This document shows positions 35,831 to 45,271 of a DNA stretch of 64,000 nucleotides, in pieces. Made by a program: the position numbers and the translations under genes. The stretch's first letter is position 1; each line of letters opens with the position of its first letter. The stretch comes from DASQPR01 sp963831705. GTDB taxonomy: Bacteria > Actinomycetota > Actinomycetes > Mycobacteriales > Micromonosporaceae. The stretch lies in the NCBI GenBank assembly GCA_963831705.1, contig CAWHRE010000010.1, forward strand, positions 1,922,001-1,986,000. The letters run 5' to 3'. Below the pieces are notes generated by a model. The model searched no databases. It was not told the origin of the DNA and was given only the letters and a program-made list of their open reading frames with translations.

Positions 35831-36508
35831 TTAGACGCGGGCGCGCCTTGCCAAGCGCTCGGGGTCGAGGACGATGACGGACTTGCCGTCCAGTCGGAGC
35901 CAGCCGCGGGATGCGAAATCGGCGAGCGCCTTGTTGACCGTCTCGCGAGAAGCGCCGACGAGCTGCGCCAGCTCTTCCTGCGTGAGGTCGTGGGTGACCC
36001 GGAGTACGCCACCGTCGCGCGAGCCGAACTGGCCGGCCATCTGCAGCAGGTTCTTCGCGACCCGGCCGGGAACGTCGGTGAAGATCAGGTCGGCAAGGGC
36101 ATTGTTGGTCCGGCGAAGCCGCCGGGCGAGGACGCGAAGCAGCTGCTCCGCGATCTCGGGGCGGTTGTTCAGCCAGGGGCGCAGGGCCTGCTTGCGGAGC
36201 CGGGCCACGCGGGTGTCGATGACGGCGGTCGCCGTCGCCGTACGGGGGCCGGGGTCGAACAACGACAGCTCGCCGAGCATGTCGGATGGTCCGATCAGGG
36301 CGATCAGATTCTGCCGGCCGTCAGCCGCGCGTCGTCCGAGCTTGATCTTGCCGCTCATGATGATGTAGAGGCTGTCGCCCGGCTCGCCTTCGTTGAAGAC
36401 CACATCGCCCTTGCGGACGTCGATGATCTCCATGTCTTTCGCGAGCGCTTCGGCCGCATCCGGGTCAACGCCCTGGAAGATGCCGCTGCGGGCTAGCACT
36501 TCATCCAT
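35831..36508 (-). CDS. crp: cAMP receptor protein family regulator
   Basis: 225 residues. Cyclic-nucleotide-binding domain with GDVVFNEGEPGDSLYIIMSG and the phosphate cassette GELSLFDPGPRTATA, long C-helix, then helix-turn-helix LTQEELAQLVGASRETVNKALADF. The order crp-nth-TlpA-Nudix-marP equals Rv3676-Rv3671c of M. tuberculosis, so this is the Crp orthologue there and not an FNR (no iron-sulfur cysteines). A class III cyclase 10 kb away could supply cAMP. It is divergent from nth; the 250 bases between them contain no other gene. Confidence 0.93.
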   Translation of the reverse strand: MDEVLARSGIFQGVDPDAAEALAKDMEIIDVRKGDVVFNEGEPGDSLYIIMSGKIKLGRRAADGRQNLIALIGPSDMLGELSLFDPGPRTATATAVIDTRVARLRKQALRPWLNNRPEIAEQLLRVLARRLRRTNNALADLIFTDVPGRVAKNLLQMAGQFGSRDGGVLRVTHDLTQEELAQLVGASRETVNKALADFASRGWLRLDGKSVIVLDPERLARRARV

Positions 36509-36758
36509 TGCGTACCCTCTCCAACGTTTGTCCCGCCGACGACCGTCAAGCTACCGGCGCGTACGCCGCGCAAGGTCAGTCTAGGCACACAGGGGCCGCA
36601 ACCGGGCGACCACCCGGCAATATGATCGTCTACTCGAGTGCCGAATGCCAGCGTACCGGCGTCTTATGCCCGCAATGACCCGGATGTCGCTCGATGCTGG
36701 ATCGAGCCCAGGGTGGCGTCCGACAATTTCTGTCGGCCTACGAAGTAGGCTCGCGTGC

Positions 36759-37490
36759 GTGAAACCTGAGACCGAACTCGGCCGCGTCCGGCGGGCTCGG
36801 CGTATGGGCCGCGAACTCGCCGAAACCCACCCGGACGCGCATTGCGAACTGGATTTCACGACGCCGCTGGAGCTGCTCGTCGCGACCATCCTGTCCGCTC
36901 AATGTACGGACGTGCGGGTCAACGAGGTCACGCCGAAGGTGTTCTCGCGCTATCCGACCGCGGCCGACTACGCCCGGGCGGATCGCGGCGAGATGGAAGA
37001 GATCATCAAGCCGACCGGATTCTTCCGCAACAAGACGACGTCGCTGATCGGTCTCGGCGAGGCGCTGGTCGCTCGCTTCGACGGTGTGGTTCCCGGTCGG
37101 CTCGACGCGCTCGTGACGTTGCCCGGCGTCGGCCGGAAGACCGCGAACGTGGTGCTCGGCAACGCGTTCGGCGTTCCCGGCATCACGGTCGATACGCACT
37201 TCAGCCGCCTGGTCCGGCGCTGGGCATGGACCGAAGAGGAAGATGCGGTCAAGATCGAGCATGCGGTCGGCGCGATGTTCGACAAGCGTGACTGGACCAT
37301 GCTGTCGCACCGCGTGATCTTCCACGGTCGACGCGTCTGCCACTCGCAGAAGCCGGCGTGCGGCGCGTGCACGCTCGCGAAGATGTGCCCGTCGTACGGC
37401 ATCGGCGTCACCGATCCGCTCGCGGCTGCGAAGCTGCTCAAGGGACCCCGCGTGGTCGAGCTGGCGCATCGAGCCGGAATCGACCTATGA
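36759..37490 (+). CDS. nth: endonuclease III
   Basis: 243 residues from GTG 36759; the frame opens earlier but homology begins here. DNA glycosylase/AP lyase for oxidised pyrimidines. Helix-hairpin-helix LPGVGRKTANVVLG with the catalytic lysine, the catalytic aspartate in TVDTHFSRL, and a [4Fe-4S] motif C-X6-C-X2-C-X5-C at residues 194, 201, 204 and 210. Its stop overlaps the next start (ATGA at 37487-37490), beginning a tightly coupled run of three genes. Confidence 0.95.
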   Translation: MKPETELGRVRRARRMGRELAETHPDAHCELDFTTPLELLVATILSAQCTDVRVNEVTPKVFSRYPTAADYARADRGEMEEIIKPTGFFRNKTTSLIGLGEALVARFDGVVPGRLDALVTLPGVGRKTANVVLGNAFGVPGITVDTHFSRLVRRWAWTEEEDAVKIEHAVGAMFDKRDWTMLSHRVIFHGRRVCHSQKPACGACTLAKMCPSYGIGVTDPLAAAKLLKGPRVVELAHRAGIDL

Positions 37491-38038
37491 GACGGATTCT
37501 GGTCACGCTGGTCGCGATCCTCGCCGCCGCGGCCGCTCTTACCGCTTGCAGCGGATCGGCGAAGGCCGGTACCTGCTTGTCGTCACTTCAGGCGGTGACG
37601 TCGACGGCGGCGACCAGCCCTGCGTTGCCCGCCCTGAAGCTCGGCTGTCTGGACGGTACCGGCGACGTGGCGATCCCGAAGATCGCTACTCCGATGATCA
37701 TCAGCTTCTGGGCCGAATACTGCCAGCCGTGCCGAACCGAATTGCCGGCTCTCGAGAAGTTCGCGGATGCGGCCGGCGCCCGGCTCACCGTGATCGGCGT
37801 CGACACGGCCGACGTCCAGGCGATGGGCCGATCGATGGCCTCCGACATGAGCCTGACGTTTCCGATGCTCTCCGATCCGGACAGCGTGTACTTCAAGGCG
37901 GTCGCCGCGCCGGGCTTGCCGACGCTGCTGTTCGTGACGCCCGGCGGCCACATCGCCACGATGCTGTCCAGCGGCGATGTCACTGAAGCAACGCTTGCCC
38001 AGACCACGACTAAGTACCTCGGTGTGACCGTCGAATGA
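37487..38038 (+). CDS. TlpA/ResA-like thioredoxin lipoprotein (Rv3673c-like)
   Basis: 183 residues. A lipoprotein signal with lipobox LTAC near residue 21 places it on the outside of the membrane. The thioredoxin fold shows WAEYCQPCRTELPALEKF with the redox CxxC and LPTLLFVTPGG with the cis-proline. Two further cysteines (GTCLSSL, LGCLDG) occur before the fold. It probably reduces exported thiols or serves cytochrome c maturation. It overlaps nth and the Nudix gene by four bases each. Confidence 0.9.
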   Translation: MRRILVTLVAILAAAAALTACSGSAKAGTCLSSLQAVTSTAATSPALPALKLGCLDGTGDVAIPKIATPMIISFWAEYCQPCRTELPALEKFADAAGARLTVIGVDTADVQAMGRSMASDMSLTFPMLSDPDSVYFKAVAAPGLPTLLFVTPGGHIATMLSSGDVTEATLAQTTTKYLGVTVE

Positions 38039-38664
38039 CGCTGCCAAGCTGGTGGGAGCCGCTGCGTACGCGGGTTGCGGACTCGAAGACCGAAGACTTC
38101 ACGCGAATGGTCGCGCCACCCGCCGGCGGACGCGCGAGCGCGGTGCTGATCCTCTTCGGTGAGAACGATTCCGGCTCGCCGGACATCCTTCTCCTTCAGC
38201 GGGCCGCCGACATGCGCAACCACGCGGGTCAGCCCGCGTTTCCCGGCGGTGCGACCGACCCGGGCGAGACAGATCCGGTCGTGACCGCGCTACGCGAGGC
38301 GAACGAGGAGGTCGGCCTCGATCCGGCCAGCGTCGACGTTGAGCTGACCATGCCACCGTTGTGGATTCCGGTCAGCAATTTCCTGGTCACGCCGGTCCTG
38401 GCCTGGTGGCGGGCGCCGCATCCGGTGGCACCGGTTGATCCGGCTGAGGTGGCCAGCGTCACCCGAGTACCGATCGCCGAACTGGCGGAGCCGGCGAATC
38501 GGGTCCGCGTACGGCATCCGAGCGGCTGGATCGGCCCCGCATTCCGGGCCGGCGACATGCTGATCTGGGGCTTCACCGCAGGGATCCTGTCGGTCTTGCT
38601 CGACCTGGGCGGCTGGACGCAGCCCTGGGATACGAAAGGTCCGCTGGTTCCACTCAGCGGGTGA
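38035..38664 (+). CDS. Nudix hydrolase, CoA pyrophosphatase type (Rv3672c-like)
   Basis: 209 residues. The CoA-specific motif LLQRAADMRNHAGQPAFPGG precedes a Nudix box ATDPGE...TALREANEEVGL with the metal-binding REANEE. Such enzymes split coenzyme A or its acyl esters into phosphopantetheine and 3',5'-ADP. It is translationally coupled to the TlpA-like gene. Its stop codon lies in the first unit of a 17-bp tandem repeat. Confidence 0.9.
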   Translation: MTLPSWWEPLRTRVADSKTEDFTRMVAPPAGGRASAVLILFGENDSGSPDILLLQRAADMRNHAGQPAFPGGATDPGETDPVVTALREANEEVGLDPASVDVELTMPPLWIPVSNFLVTPVLAWWRAPHPVAPVDPAEVASVTRVPIAELAEPANRVRVRHPSGWIGPAFRAGDMLIWGFTAGILSVLLDLGGWTQPWDTKGPLVPLSG

Positions 38665-38699
38665 GTCCACTCGGCGGGTGAGTCCACTCGTTGCGTGAG
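38650..38699. repeat. 17-bp tandem repeat, three units
   Basis: Units CCACTCAGCGGGTGAGT, CCACTCGGCGGGTGAGT and the partial CCACTCGTTGCGTGAG follow head to tail; the Nudix stop TGA (38662-38664) is within the first. Each unit can pair as ACTC/GAGT, so the array may fold as RNA. Confidence 0.8.
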
Positions 38700-38736
38700 C
38701 CAGGCGCCGCATTGATTCGCCCCGTACGCTGAACGA

Positions 38737-39924
38737 GTGTCCGGCCACCTGGTAGACCTCATCCTTCTGGTCCTCATCGTCGTGTTCGCGATGAACGGGT
38801 ACCGGCAAGGATTCGTCGTGGGTCTGCTGTCCTTCCTCGGATTCTTCGGTGGTGCCGCGATCGGGCTGCAATTCGGTCCCGCGCTCGGGAACCTGTTTAC
38901 CAACCCGGTTGCCCGGCTGATCGTGTCGCTGCTGGCCGTGTTCGGTCTGGCCCTGATCGGCCAGGGCATCGCCAGTTGGTTCGGCATCCGCATCCGGCGG
39001 ACGATTCACGGCCGGACCGGTCTGCGCATCGATGACGCCGGCGGTGCGCTCGTGTCCGTGGTCGCATTGTTGCTGGTCGCGTGGTTGGTAGCGGGACCGC
39101 TCGGTTCCTCGTCGATGCCCGGCCTCGCCAAAGCCGTTCGATCGAGTTCGGTCCTTCACGGCGTGAACGCGGTGATGCCGCAGCAGGCACAGGCCCTGTC
39201 GAATGCCCTCCGTACGACCGTCGACACCGACGGGTTCCCGAACGTATTCGGTGCGTTGATCCCGACGAACGTCCGCCAGGTGCCGGCACCGAATCCGGCG
39301 CTCGCGGGAACCGCGTTGGTTCGCCAGATGCATCAATCGGTGGTCAAGATCGAAGGCAGTGCGCCGTCCTGCGACCGTCGGATCGAGGGCTCGGGATTCG
39401 TGATCGCGCCGGAGCGCGTCCTGACGAATGCGCACGTGGTCGCCGGTACGCGGTCGGTGAACGTGAATACGCTCGACGGCACGATGTCCGGTCATGTGGT
39501 GGTCTTCGATCCGGAGCGAGATCTCGCGGTCATCGACGTCCCCGGACTCTCGCTGCCGACTCTGTCGTTCGCGGCCGGGCACGCGAAGACCGATGCCGAC
39601 TCGATTGTGCTCGGCTACCCGCTTGACGGCGGTTACGATGCCGAGCCGTCCCGGATTCGCGACGCCAGCTTGATTTCCGGTCCGGATATTTACAACACGC
39701 GTACGGTGACCAGGGATATTTACACGATCCGTGGACTCGTGCGCAGCGGTAACTCCGGCGGTCCGCTGATCTCCTCGAACGGCGACGTGCTGGGTGTGGT
39801 GTTCGCCGCGGCCGCCGATGATCCCGATGTTGGCTTCGCCTTGACCGCGGCCGAGGCCGCTCCCATCGTCGCCGCGGGCAAGACCGCCGAACGAGGGGTA
39901 AGCACCGGATCCTGCACCGACTAG
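38737..39924 (+). CDS. marP: MarP-like periplasmic serine protease with CvpA-type membrane domain
   Basis: 395 residues from GTG 38737. Four membrane segments in the first 130 residues form a CvpA/colicin-V-like domain; the rest is an external trypsin-like protease with His233 (TNAHVV), Asp262 (ERDLAVI) and Ser340 (GNSGGPL). Two cysteines (SCDRR and the C-terminal GSCTD) can form the stabilising disulfide known in mycobacterial MarP, which is needed for acid resistance. Position after nth-tlpA-nudix matches Rv3671c. Its TAG stop and the convergent EccC stop share the palindrome CTAG (39921-39924). Confidence 0.92.
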   Translation: MSGHLVDLILLVLIVVFAMNGYRQGFVVGLLSFLGFFGGAAIGLQFGPALGNLFTNPVARLIVSLLAVFGLALIGQGIASWFGIRIRRTIHGRTGLRIDDAGGALVSVVALLLVAWLVAGPLGSSSMPGLAKAVRSSSVLHGVNAVMPQQAQALSNALRTTVDTDGFPNVFGALIPTNVRQVPAPNPALAGTALVRQMHQSVVKIEGSAPSCDRRIEGSGFVIAPERVLTNAHVVAGTRSVNVNTLDGTMSGHVVVFDPERDLAVIDVPGLSLPTLSFAAGHAKTDADSIVLGYPLDGGYDAEPSRIRDASLISGPDIYNTRTVTRDIYTIRGLVRSGNSGGPLISSNGDVLGVVFAAAADDPDVGFALTAAEAAPIVAAGKTAERGVSTGSCTD

Positions 39925-42900
39925 GCAGTCGGCGGCAGGTACGCCAGCTGAATCATTCGAGCGCCGTCACGGCGGTTGACGTACACGGCTCGACCTGGTG
40001 GGAGCCGTTGCGGCCGGACGTTGCCGATCAGTACGCCTTCTTCACGATCGCCGGACAGTACGAGTCCGGGCGACGCAAGTTCGCGTAGGCGTGCCGTGAC
40101 CGGCTCGAACATCGCTCGCGCCGCACCCCCGGATCGCCTCGCGATGATCACGTGCAGGCCGACGTCGCGTGCCTGGGCAAGATAATCCAGCAGCGGTGCC
40201 ACCGGGTTCGCACCGGTTGCCACGAGGTCGTAGTCATCGACCAGTACGAAGCACTCCGGTCCGGTGTACCAGGATCGGTCGCGCAGTTGTCGCGGTGTCA
40301 CGTCCGGCCCGGGCAGTCGCTTCTGCATGTAGTCGGCGACCGAAGCAAGCAGCGTGGCGGCCTGGCCGGCTGCGGTGGCGTACCCGATCAGGTGGTCACC
40401 CTCGACCTCGCCGAGCATCGTCCGCCGGTAGTCGATGACGACCAATCGTGCCTGCTCGGGCGCGTTGCTCGCGATGATCGACGCGGCGATCGACCGGAGT
40501 GCGGACGATTTCCCGCTGCCCGATTCGCCGAAGATCAGCAGGTGGGGGTCGGCCGCGAAGTCCATCGTGACGACGGACAGGTCGGTCTCGGCGATGCCGA
40601 GGGGCAGATCGATGGACGGACCGTCATGCAGAGGCCGCAGATACGGCAGGACGGTCGGCAACTGCCGTACGGCCGGCGCTCCCGGCCCGGTCCACGCCGC
40701 CGCGATCGCCTTGACGAGGTCGCCGGTACCGCCGTCGGAGAATCGAGGCGCGACGGCGAGGAAATGCCGCTCGTCGAGCGTCAACCCCCGGCCCGGTACG
40801 CCGGCCGGAACGGTCATCGCGATCCGGCGCCCGATCTGGGAGTCGCTCGGATCACCCAGCCGCAACTCCAGCCGGGAGCCGAACACGTCTTTGAGAGCCG
40901 GCCGGAAATCAGCCCAGCGCCCGGCCGTGATGACCACGTGCACGCCGTACGACAGGCCGCGTGTCGCGATATCGGTGATCATCGGTTCGAGATCCTCGAA
41001 ATCTGTGTGTGCGCTGGCCCAACCGTCGATGACCAGGAAGACGTCCCCGTACCCGCCGAGCGCCGCCGCACTCCGTGCCTCGGCGACCGAGTCGATCCGC
41101 TCCGCCGTGAACTGCCGTTCCCGTGCGGTGAGCAGCGCGGAAATCTCGCCGACCGTCCGGCGTACCGCCTCGGTCTCGAGCCGCCCGACGATCGCGCCGA
41201 CGTGTGGCAGCTCCCGCAGGCCGCTGAGCGCACCGCCACCGAAGTCGAGGCAGTAGAACGTGGACTCGCGCGGCGTATGCGTCAATGCCACCGCGCAGAT
41301 CAGCGTCCGGAGTAGCGTCGACTTGCCGGATTGCGGTGCACCGACGATCGCGACGTGGCCGGCCGCTGCTTCAAGCGACAGCCACAGCGGGTCGCGTTGC
41401 TGCTCGAACGGCTTGTCGATGACCGCGACCGGGACGCTCAATCGACCGTGAAGGTGTGCGTCGGCGGTGGTGAGGCCGCGGGCGGGATCGGGGGCGAGTG
41501 CGCCCAGGACGGCATCCAGTGGTTCCGAGACGGTCAACGGCGGTAGCCACACACGATGCGCGGGCGGCCCGGCCGTGCCGATTGCGGCGGTGATCGCATC
41601 GAGCGTCGTCATCGTGACGGACGTGACCGGTGCGGCCGATTCGGAGTGCCCGACCGGCTCTACTGTGAACGGCAGAAGCTCCCAGCCGGACACATCCGTC
41701 GACGGCGACGATGGTGCATTGACAACGCCCGCGTACGGCCCCGACGAATAAGCGGCGGTAAACCGTACGAGCGGCTCGGTCCCCGCTTTCAGGAAGCCGT
41801 GCCCGGGTGATCGGGGCAGCTCGAATGCGTCCGGCGCGCCGAGTACCGCCCGGGACTCCATCGCCGAGAACGTTCGCAGGCCGATCCGGTACGACAGGTG
41901 CGTGTCCAGGCCTCGCAGCCGCCCCTCGTCCAGCCGTTGAGACGCCAGCAGAAGGTGTACGCCCAGCGAGCGCCCGAGCCGGCCGATCGCCACGAACAGG
42001 TCGATGAACTCGGGTTTCGCCGAAAGCAGTTCGGAGAATTCGTCGCACACGACAAGCAGCACCGGCAGTGGTGGCAACGCAGGCCGTACGCGTTCGTAGT
42101 CGGACAGCGACGCCAGGTTGCCCGCGCTGCGGAGTAGTTCCTGGCGCCGGACGAGTTCTCCGTTGAGTGCGTCGGTCATCCGATCCACCAGCGGTAACTC
42201 GTCCGCCAGGTTCGTGATGACGGCGGCGGTATGCGGGAGCCGATCGAACGCCGCGAACGTGGCGCCACCCTTGAAGTCGATCAGGACGAAGTTGAGCTCG
42301 CGGGAATCGTGCGTTGCGGCGAGCCCAAGCACGAGCGTCCGCAGCAGCTCGGACTTGCCCGAGCCGGTCGCGCCGATCAGCAGACCGTGCGGCCCCATCC
42401 CGTCCCGAGCCGCCTCCTTCAGATCGAGGAGCAACGGTTGACCATCGGTCCGGAAGCCGATCGGGACGCGCAGCCGGTCGGCCGCCGAACGCTTTGCCCG
42501 TACCGCCTCGATTCCACGCGCAGGTGTGTCGTGCTCATCCAGCCCGAGCAGCACGTCGAGCGTCATCGTTCGAGCGCGATCGGCGCGCGGCGCGTTACTG
42601 CTTTCCGCGAACATCGGTGCCATCGCGCGGGCGAGCGCCTCCGCGTCCGATACCGCGAGCCGATCGGCAGTGCCGACCACGCTGCCGTCCGCGAGCAAAC
42701 GGCCATCCGAGCCAACCGTGAGCGACATCGTGCTGCGTTCCACTTCATTCGGCGACCCGTCGATCTCGATCACGCAGCAGCCCGCGACGCCGACCGACGT
42801 TCCCAGCCGCGTGGCCGAGGTCCGATCCCCGCCATCCAGCACGAGGAGGATCAACGGGCCCTCCGGGCGCGTACCGATCCCGAACGGGCCACGTACCGCG

Positions 42901-43775
42901 ATGAGGTCGTCCAGCAGAGACTCCAGTTCGACCAGCCGGTGGCGAACCATGCGTACCGGTCCGGTCGCGTCCCGACGGGTCGGATGCCCGACATGGGGCA
43001 GCCACTTCGTGTACTCCCAGTCCGCAGATGTCTCGGCCGACGGGCACACCGCGACGATCAGGTCAGCGGGTGCGTGCGCGAACGCCAGCTGCGCCACGAG
43101 CGCCCGGGCCGTGCCAGGGTCGTTGACGTGTACGCGGCCGAACGCCGGGATCGCGATCGCGACGGGTAGATCGTCAATCACCGCGTACGTGTCGACCAGA
43201 TCGCGCATCGCGGCGAGGCCGACCGGGTCGAGGTCGTCTGTCGGCGGCGCAGCCGGGACGAGCGTGGTTGCCAGATCCTGCGGGCCCGAGCCGATTCGGG
43301 CCGCGCCGAAGTCCGCATCGCCCGGCCGTCGTTCCCACAACCGACGACTCGCCACGAGCGTGACCAGCGTTTCCGGTGCCGGATGCCGGTAGCGCATCGC
43401 GGCTCGCTGAGCCATTACGTTCGCGCGGACCTGCTGCCGTATGTCGTCCAACTCATCCGCGTAAGCGCGGCGGGCACCGGCCACGTCGACGCGGTCACGA
43501 CGGCCCGCACCCGTCACCATCGACGTGGCGACCATGCCGAGCGACGAGAGACCGAACACGCCACCGACCACGTACGAATAGGTGCCGCCCTGGCGCCCGG
43601 CAAAGAGCAGCGCGGTAGCGACCGTCCCGGCCAGCATCGGCACGACCATCATGACGTGCACCCAGCGGGACGGCCCGGCGTTCGCCAGCGGTGCCGGCAC
43701 CGGAACGATGATGTTGCCGGATGGGATCGGCGGCGCCGGCTGTCGGGCGGTTCGTCGGATCGGCCCCGTGCTCAC
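39921..43775 (-). CDS. eccC: type VII secretion ATPase EccC, three FtsK/SpoIIIE domains in one chain
   Basis: 1284 residues from GTG 43775. A hydrophobic N terminus (VHVMMVVPMLAGTVATALLF, then YVVGGVFGLSSLGMVAT) anchors it; then a helical stalk and three ATPase domains with Walker A motifs IGATGSGKSEL (about residue 467), VGAPQSGKSTL (about 810) and FGESGSGKSSAL (about 1081). Walker B-like strands are VVCDEFSELL, LVIDGWAS and VLVDDYDLV. All three P-loops are complete. It drives export of WXG100-type proteins and recognises their C-terminal signals. EccD is divergent 87 bases away; EccB, EccE, mycosin and WXG100 genes are not adjacent. Confidence 0.93.
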   Translation of the reverse strand: MSTGPIRRTARQPAPPIPSGNIIVPVPAPLANAGPSRWVHVMMVVPMLAGTVATALLFAGRQGGTYSYVVGGVFGLSSLGMVATSMVTGAGRRDRVDVAGARRAYADELDDIRQQVRANVMAQRAAMRYRHPAPETLVTLVASRRLWERRPGDADFGAARIGSGPQDLATTLVPAAPPTDDLDPVGLAAMRDLVDTYAVIDDLPVAIAIPAFGRVHVNDPGTARALVAQLAFAHAPADLIVAVCPSAETSADWEYTKWLPHVGHPTRRDATGPVRMVRHRLVELESLLDDLIAVRGPFGIGTRPEGPLILLVLDGGDRTSATRLGTSVGVAGCCVIEIDGSPNEVERSTMSLTVGSDGRLLADGSVVGTADRLAVSDAEALARAMAPMFAESSNAPRADRARTMTLDVLLGLDEHDTPARGIEAVRAKRSAADRLRVPIGFRTDGQPLLLDLKEAARDGMGPHGLLIGATGSGKSELLRTLVLGLAATHDSRELNFVLIDFKGGATFAAFDRLPHTAAVITNLADELPLVDRMTDALNGELVRRQELLRSAGNLASLSDYERVRPALPPLPVLLVVCDEFSELLSAKPEFIDLFVAIGRLGRSLGVHLLLASQRLDEGRLRGLDTHLSYRIGLRTFSAMESRAVLGAPDAFELPRSPGHGFLKAGTEPLVRFTAAYSSGPYAGVVNAPSSPSTDVSGWELLPFTVEPVGHSESAAPVTSVTMTTLDAITAAIGTAGPPAHRVWLPPLTVSEPLDAVLGALAPDPARGLTTADAHLHGRLSVPVAVIDKPFEQQRDPLWLSLEAAAGHVAIVGAPQSGKSTLLRTLICAVALTHTPRESTFYCLDFGGGALSGLRELPHVGAIVGRLETEAVRRTVGEISALLTARERQFTAERIDSVAEARSAAALGGYGDVFLVIDGWASAHTDFEDLEPMITDIATRGLSYGVHVVITAGRWADFRPALKDVFGSRLELRLGDPSDSQIGRRIAMTVPAGVPGRGLTLDERHFLAVAPRFSDGGTGDLVKAIAAAWTGPGAPAVRQLPTVLPYLRPLHDGPSIDLPLGIAETDLSVVTMDFAADPHLLIFGESGSGKSSALRSIAASIIASNAPEQARLVVIDYRRTMLGEVEGDHLIGYATAAGQAATLLASVADYMQKRLPGPDVTPRQLRDRSWYTGPECFVLVDDYDLVATGANPVAPLLDYLAQARDVGLHVIIARRSGGAARAMFEPVTARLRELASPGLVLSGDREEGVLIGNVRPQRLPPGRAVYVNRRDGARMIQLAYLPPTA

Positions 43776-43862
43776 GGTCACGATGCTAGGCGTCAGTGTC
43801 CGCGAACCGATAGACACTTTTCAGTCTTTCGCGCGACGGGTCGCTCGTGGTAGGTCTTTCCG

Positions 43863-45161
43863 ATGGCCGTAGCGACCCGAGATCTCGCACGTATCACTGT
43901 CGATACGCCGATGCGGCGGCTCGACGTCGCGGTACCGGCAGACGTACCCGTTGCCGATCTTCTGCTTGCATTTCTGCGCGCGGGCGGCGAGGGGCTCGCG
44001 GAGGGCGGGAACGCGTGGGTCGTCCGCCGCGTGGACGGCACAGTGCTGTCCACGTCGGAAACCCTCAAAGATCAGGGTGTACGCGACGGAGCGATCCTTC
44101 ATCTCGTCACGGCCGAAGCGTCCTGGCCGGAGCCGGAGTACGACGACATCGGCGATGCCATCGCGGCCACCCGCACGATCGATCGATCGTGGAGTCCGGC
44201 GGCGACCCAGTGGGCCGGCGGCATCGGTGGCGCGATCGCGCTGCTCGTCGCACTCGCGGCGATCCTGCGCGACGAGCCGCACCGGCAGGCTGCCGCGGTG
44301 GCAGGTGCCATCGCCGTCGTGATGCTGGCCGTCGGCGCATCGCTGACCCGCGCGCGCGGCGATGCCTGGTCCGGCACCCTGGTCGCGTCGATCGCGCTCC
44401 CGTACGCGTTCGTCGCCGGCCTTCTGGCGTCCGGTCGGCCGCCAACGGCACAGGACGTCCTCGCCGGCTGCGTGGCCGCCGCGATCGTGGGCGGGATCGC
44501 GCTGGCCGCCGTCGGTCGGGCCGGCGAGCCGATCATTTCCGGGACGGTGGCGGCGCTGGTCCTCGCCGCCGGTGCCGGTCTCGACCGGATCATGTCACCG
44601 TCGGACGCTGCCGCGCTCGTGCTCGGGGCGGTACTGCTGCTGGCCGGCCTGATCCCGGCGGCCGCATTACGAATCGGTGGCGTGGCCCGATGGCACGCCG
44701 ACGGCGGTCCGGCGGCGCTCGCGGACGCGGTGGCACGCACCGATTCAGTGGTCATCGGCCTGCTCGGCGCGGTTGGGATCGTCGCATTGGTGGACGGACT
44801 CGTGCTCGTCCGCACGGGTGACGGGTGGTGCCGGGCGCTCGTGGTGGTCGGCGCCGTCGTGCTCGGCTTGCGTACCCGCGCGTACGGGTCGATACGACAC
44901 CGTGTCGTCGGGCTGATCGCGGCTGCGCTGCTCGCCGGATGCGCCGGCGTATGGGCTCTGACCAGCGGTGCGGCGCCAACGTTGGTGATCGGCGGCGCGG
45001 CGCTCGTCGGCTTGATCGCGATCCTCGCGGGTACCGGCGCAATCACATCACCGGCGTTCGCGCGCTTCGGAGATCTGGTTGAGGCGCTCGCCATTCTCGC
45101 CGTCGCCCCGCTGGTCTGCGGCGCCCTACACCTGTACGCCCAAGCCCACGGCCTCCACTAG
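43863..45161 (+). CDS. eccD: type VII secretion membrane channel protein EccD
   Basis: 432 residues. An N-terminal ubiquitin-like domain (ARITVDTPMRRLDVAVPADV ... GAILHLVTAE, about residues 8-85) is followed by about 11 hydrophobic segments, the EccD architecture. It is divergent from eccC across an 87-base gap that must contain both promoters. EccD dimers line the inner-membrane pore of the ESX complex. Confidence 0.9.
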   Translation: MAVATRDLARITVDTPMRRLDVAVPADVPVADLLLAFLRAGGEGLAEGGNAWVVRRVDGTVLSTSETLKDQGVRDGAILHLVTAEASWPEPEYDDIGDAIAATRTIDRSWSPAATQWAGGIGGAIALLVALAAILRDEPHRQAAAVAGAIAVVMLAVGASLTRARGDAWSGTLVASIALPYAFVAGLLASGRPPTAQDVLAGCVAAAIVGGIALAAVGRAGEPIISGTVAALVLAAGAGLDRIMSPSDAAALVLGAVLLLAGLIPAAALRIGGVARWHADGGPAALADAVARTDSVVIGLLGAVGIVALVDGLVLVRTGDGWCRALVVVGAVVLGLRTRAYGSIRHRVVGLIAAALLAGCAGVWALTSGAAPTLVIGGAALVGLIAILAGTGAITSPAFARFGDLVEALAILAVAPLVCGALHLYAQAHGLH

Positions 45162-45271
45162 CGCCGATGTCGGAGATCCCAAAACTCTTCCTTATCGTGC
45201 GGATCTTGCTGCGAATCTGAAGGGCGACGCTCATATCAGTCGAGTTGCGCTGGTCGACCATGCTCTAGCCC

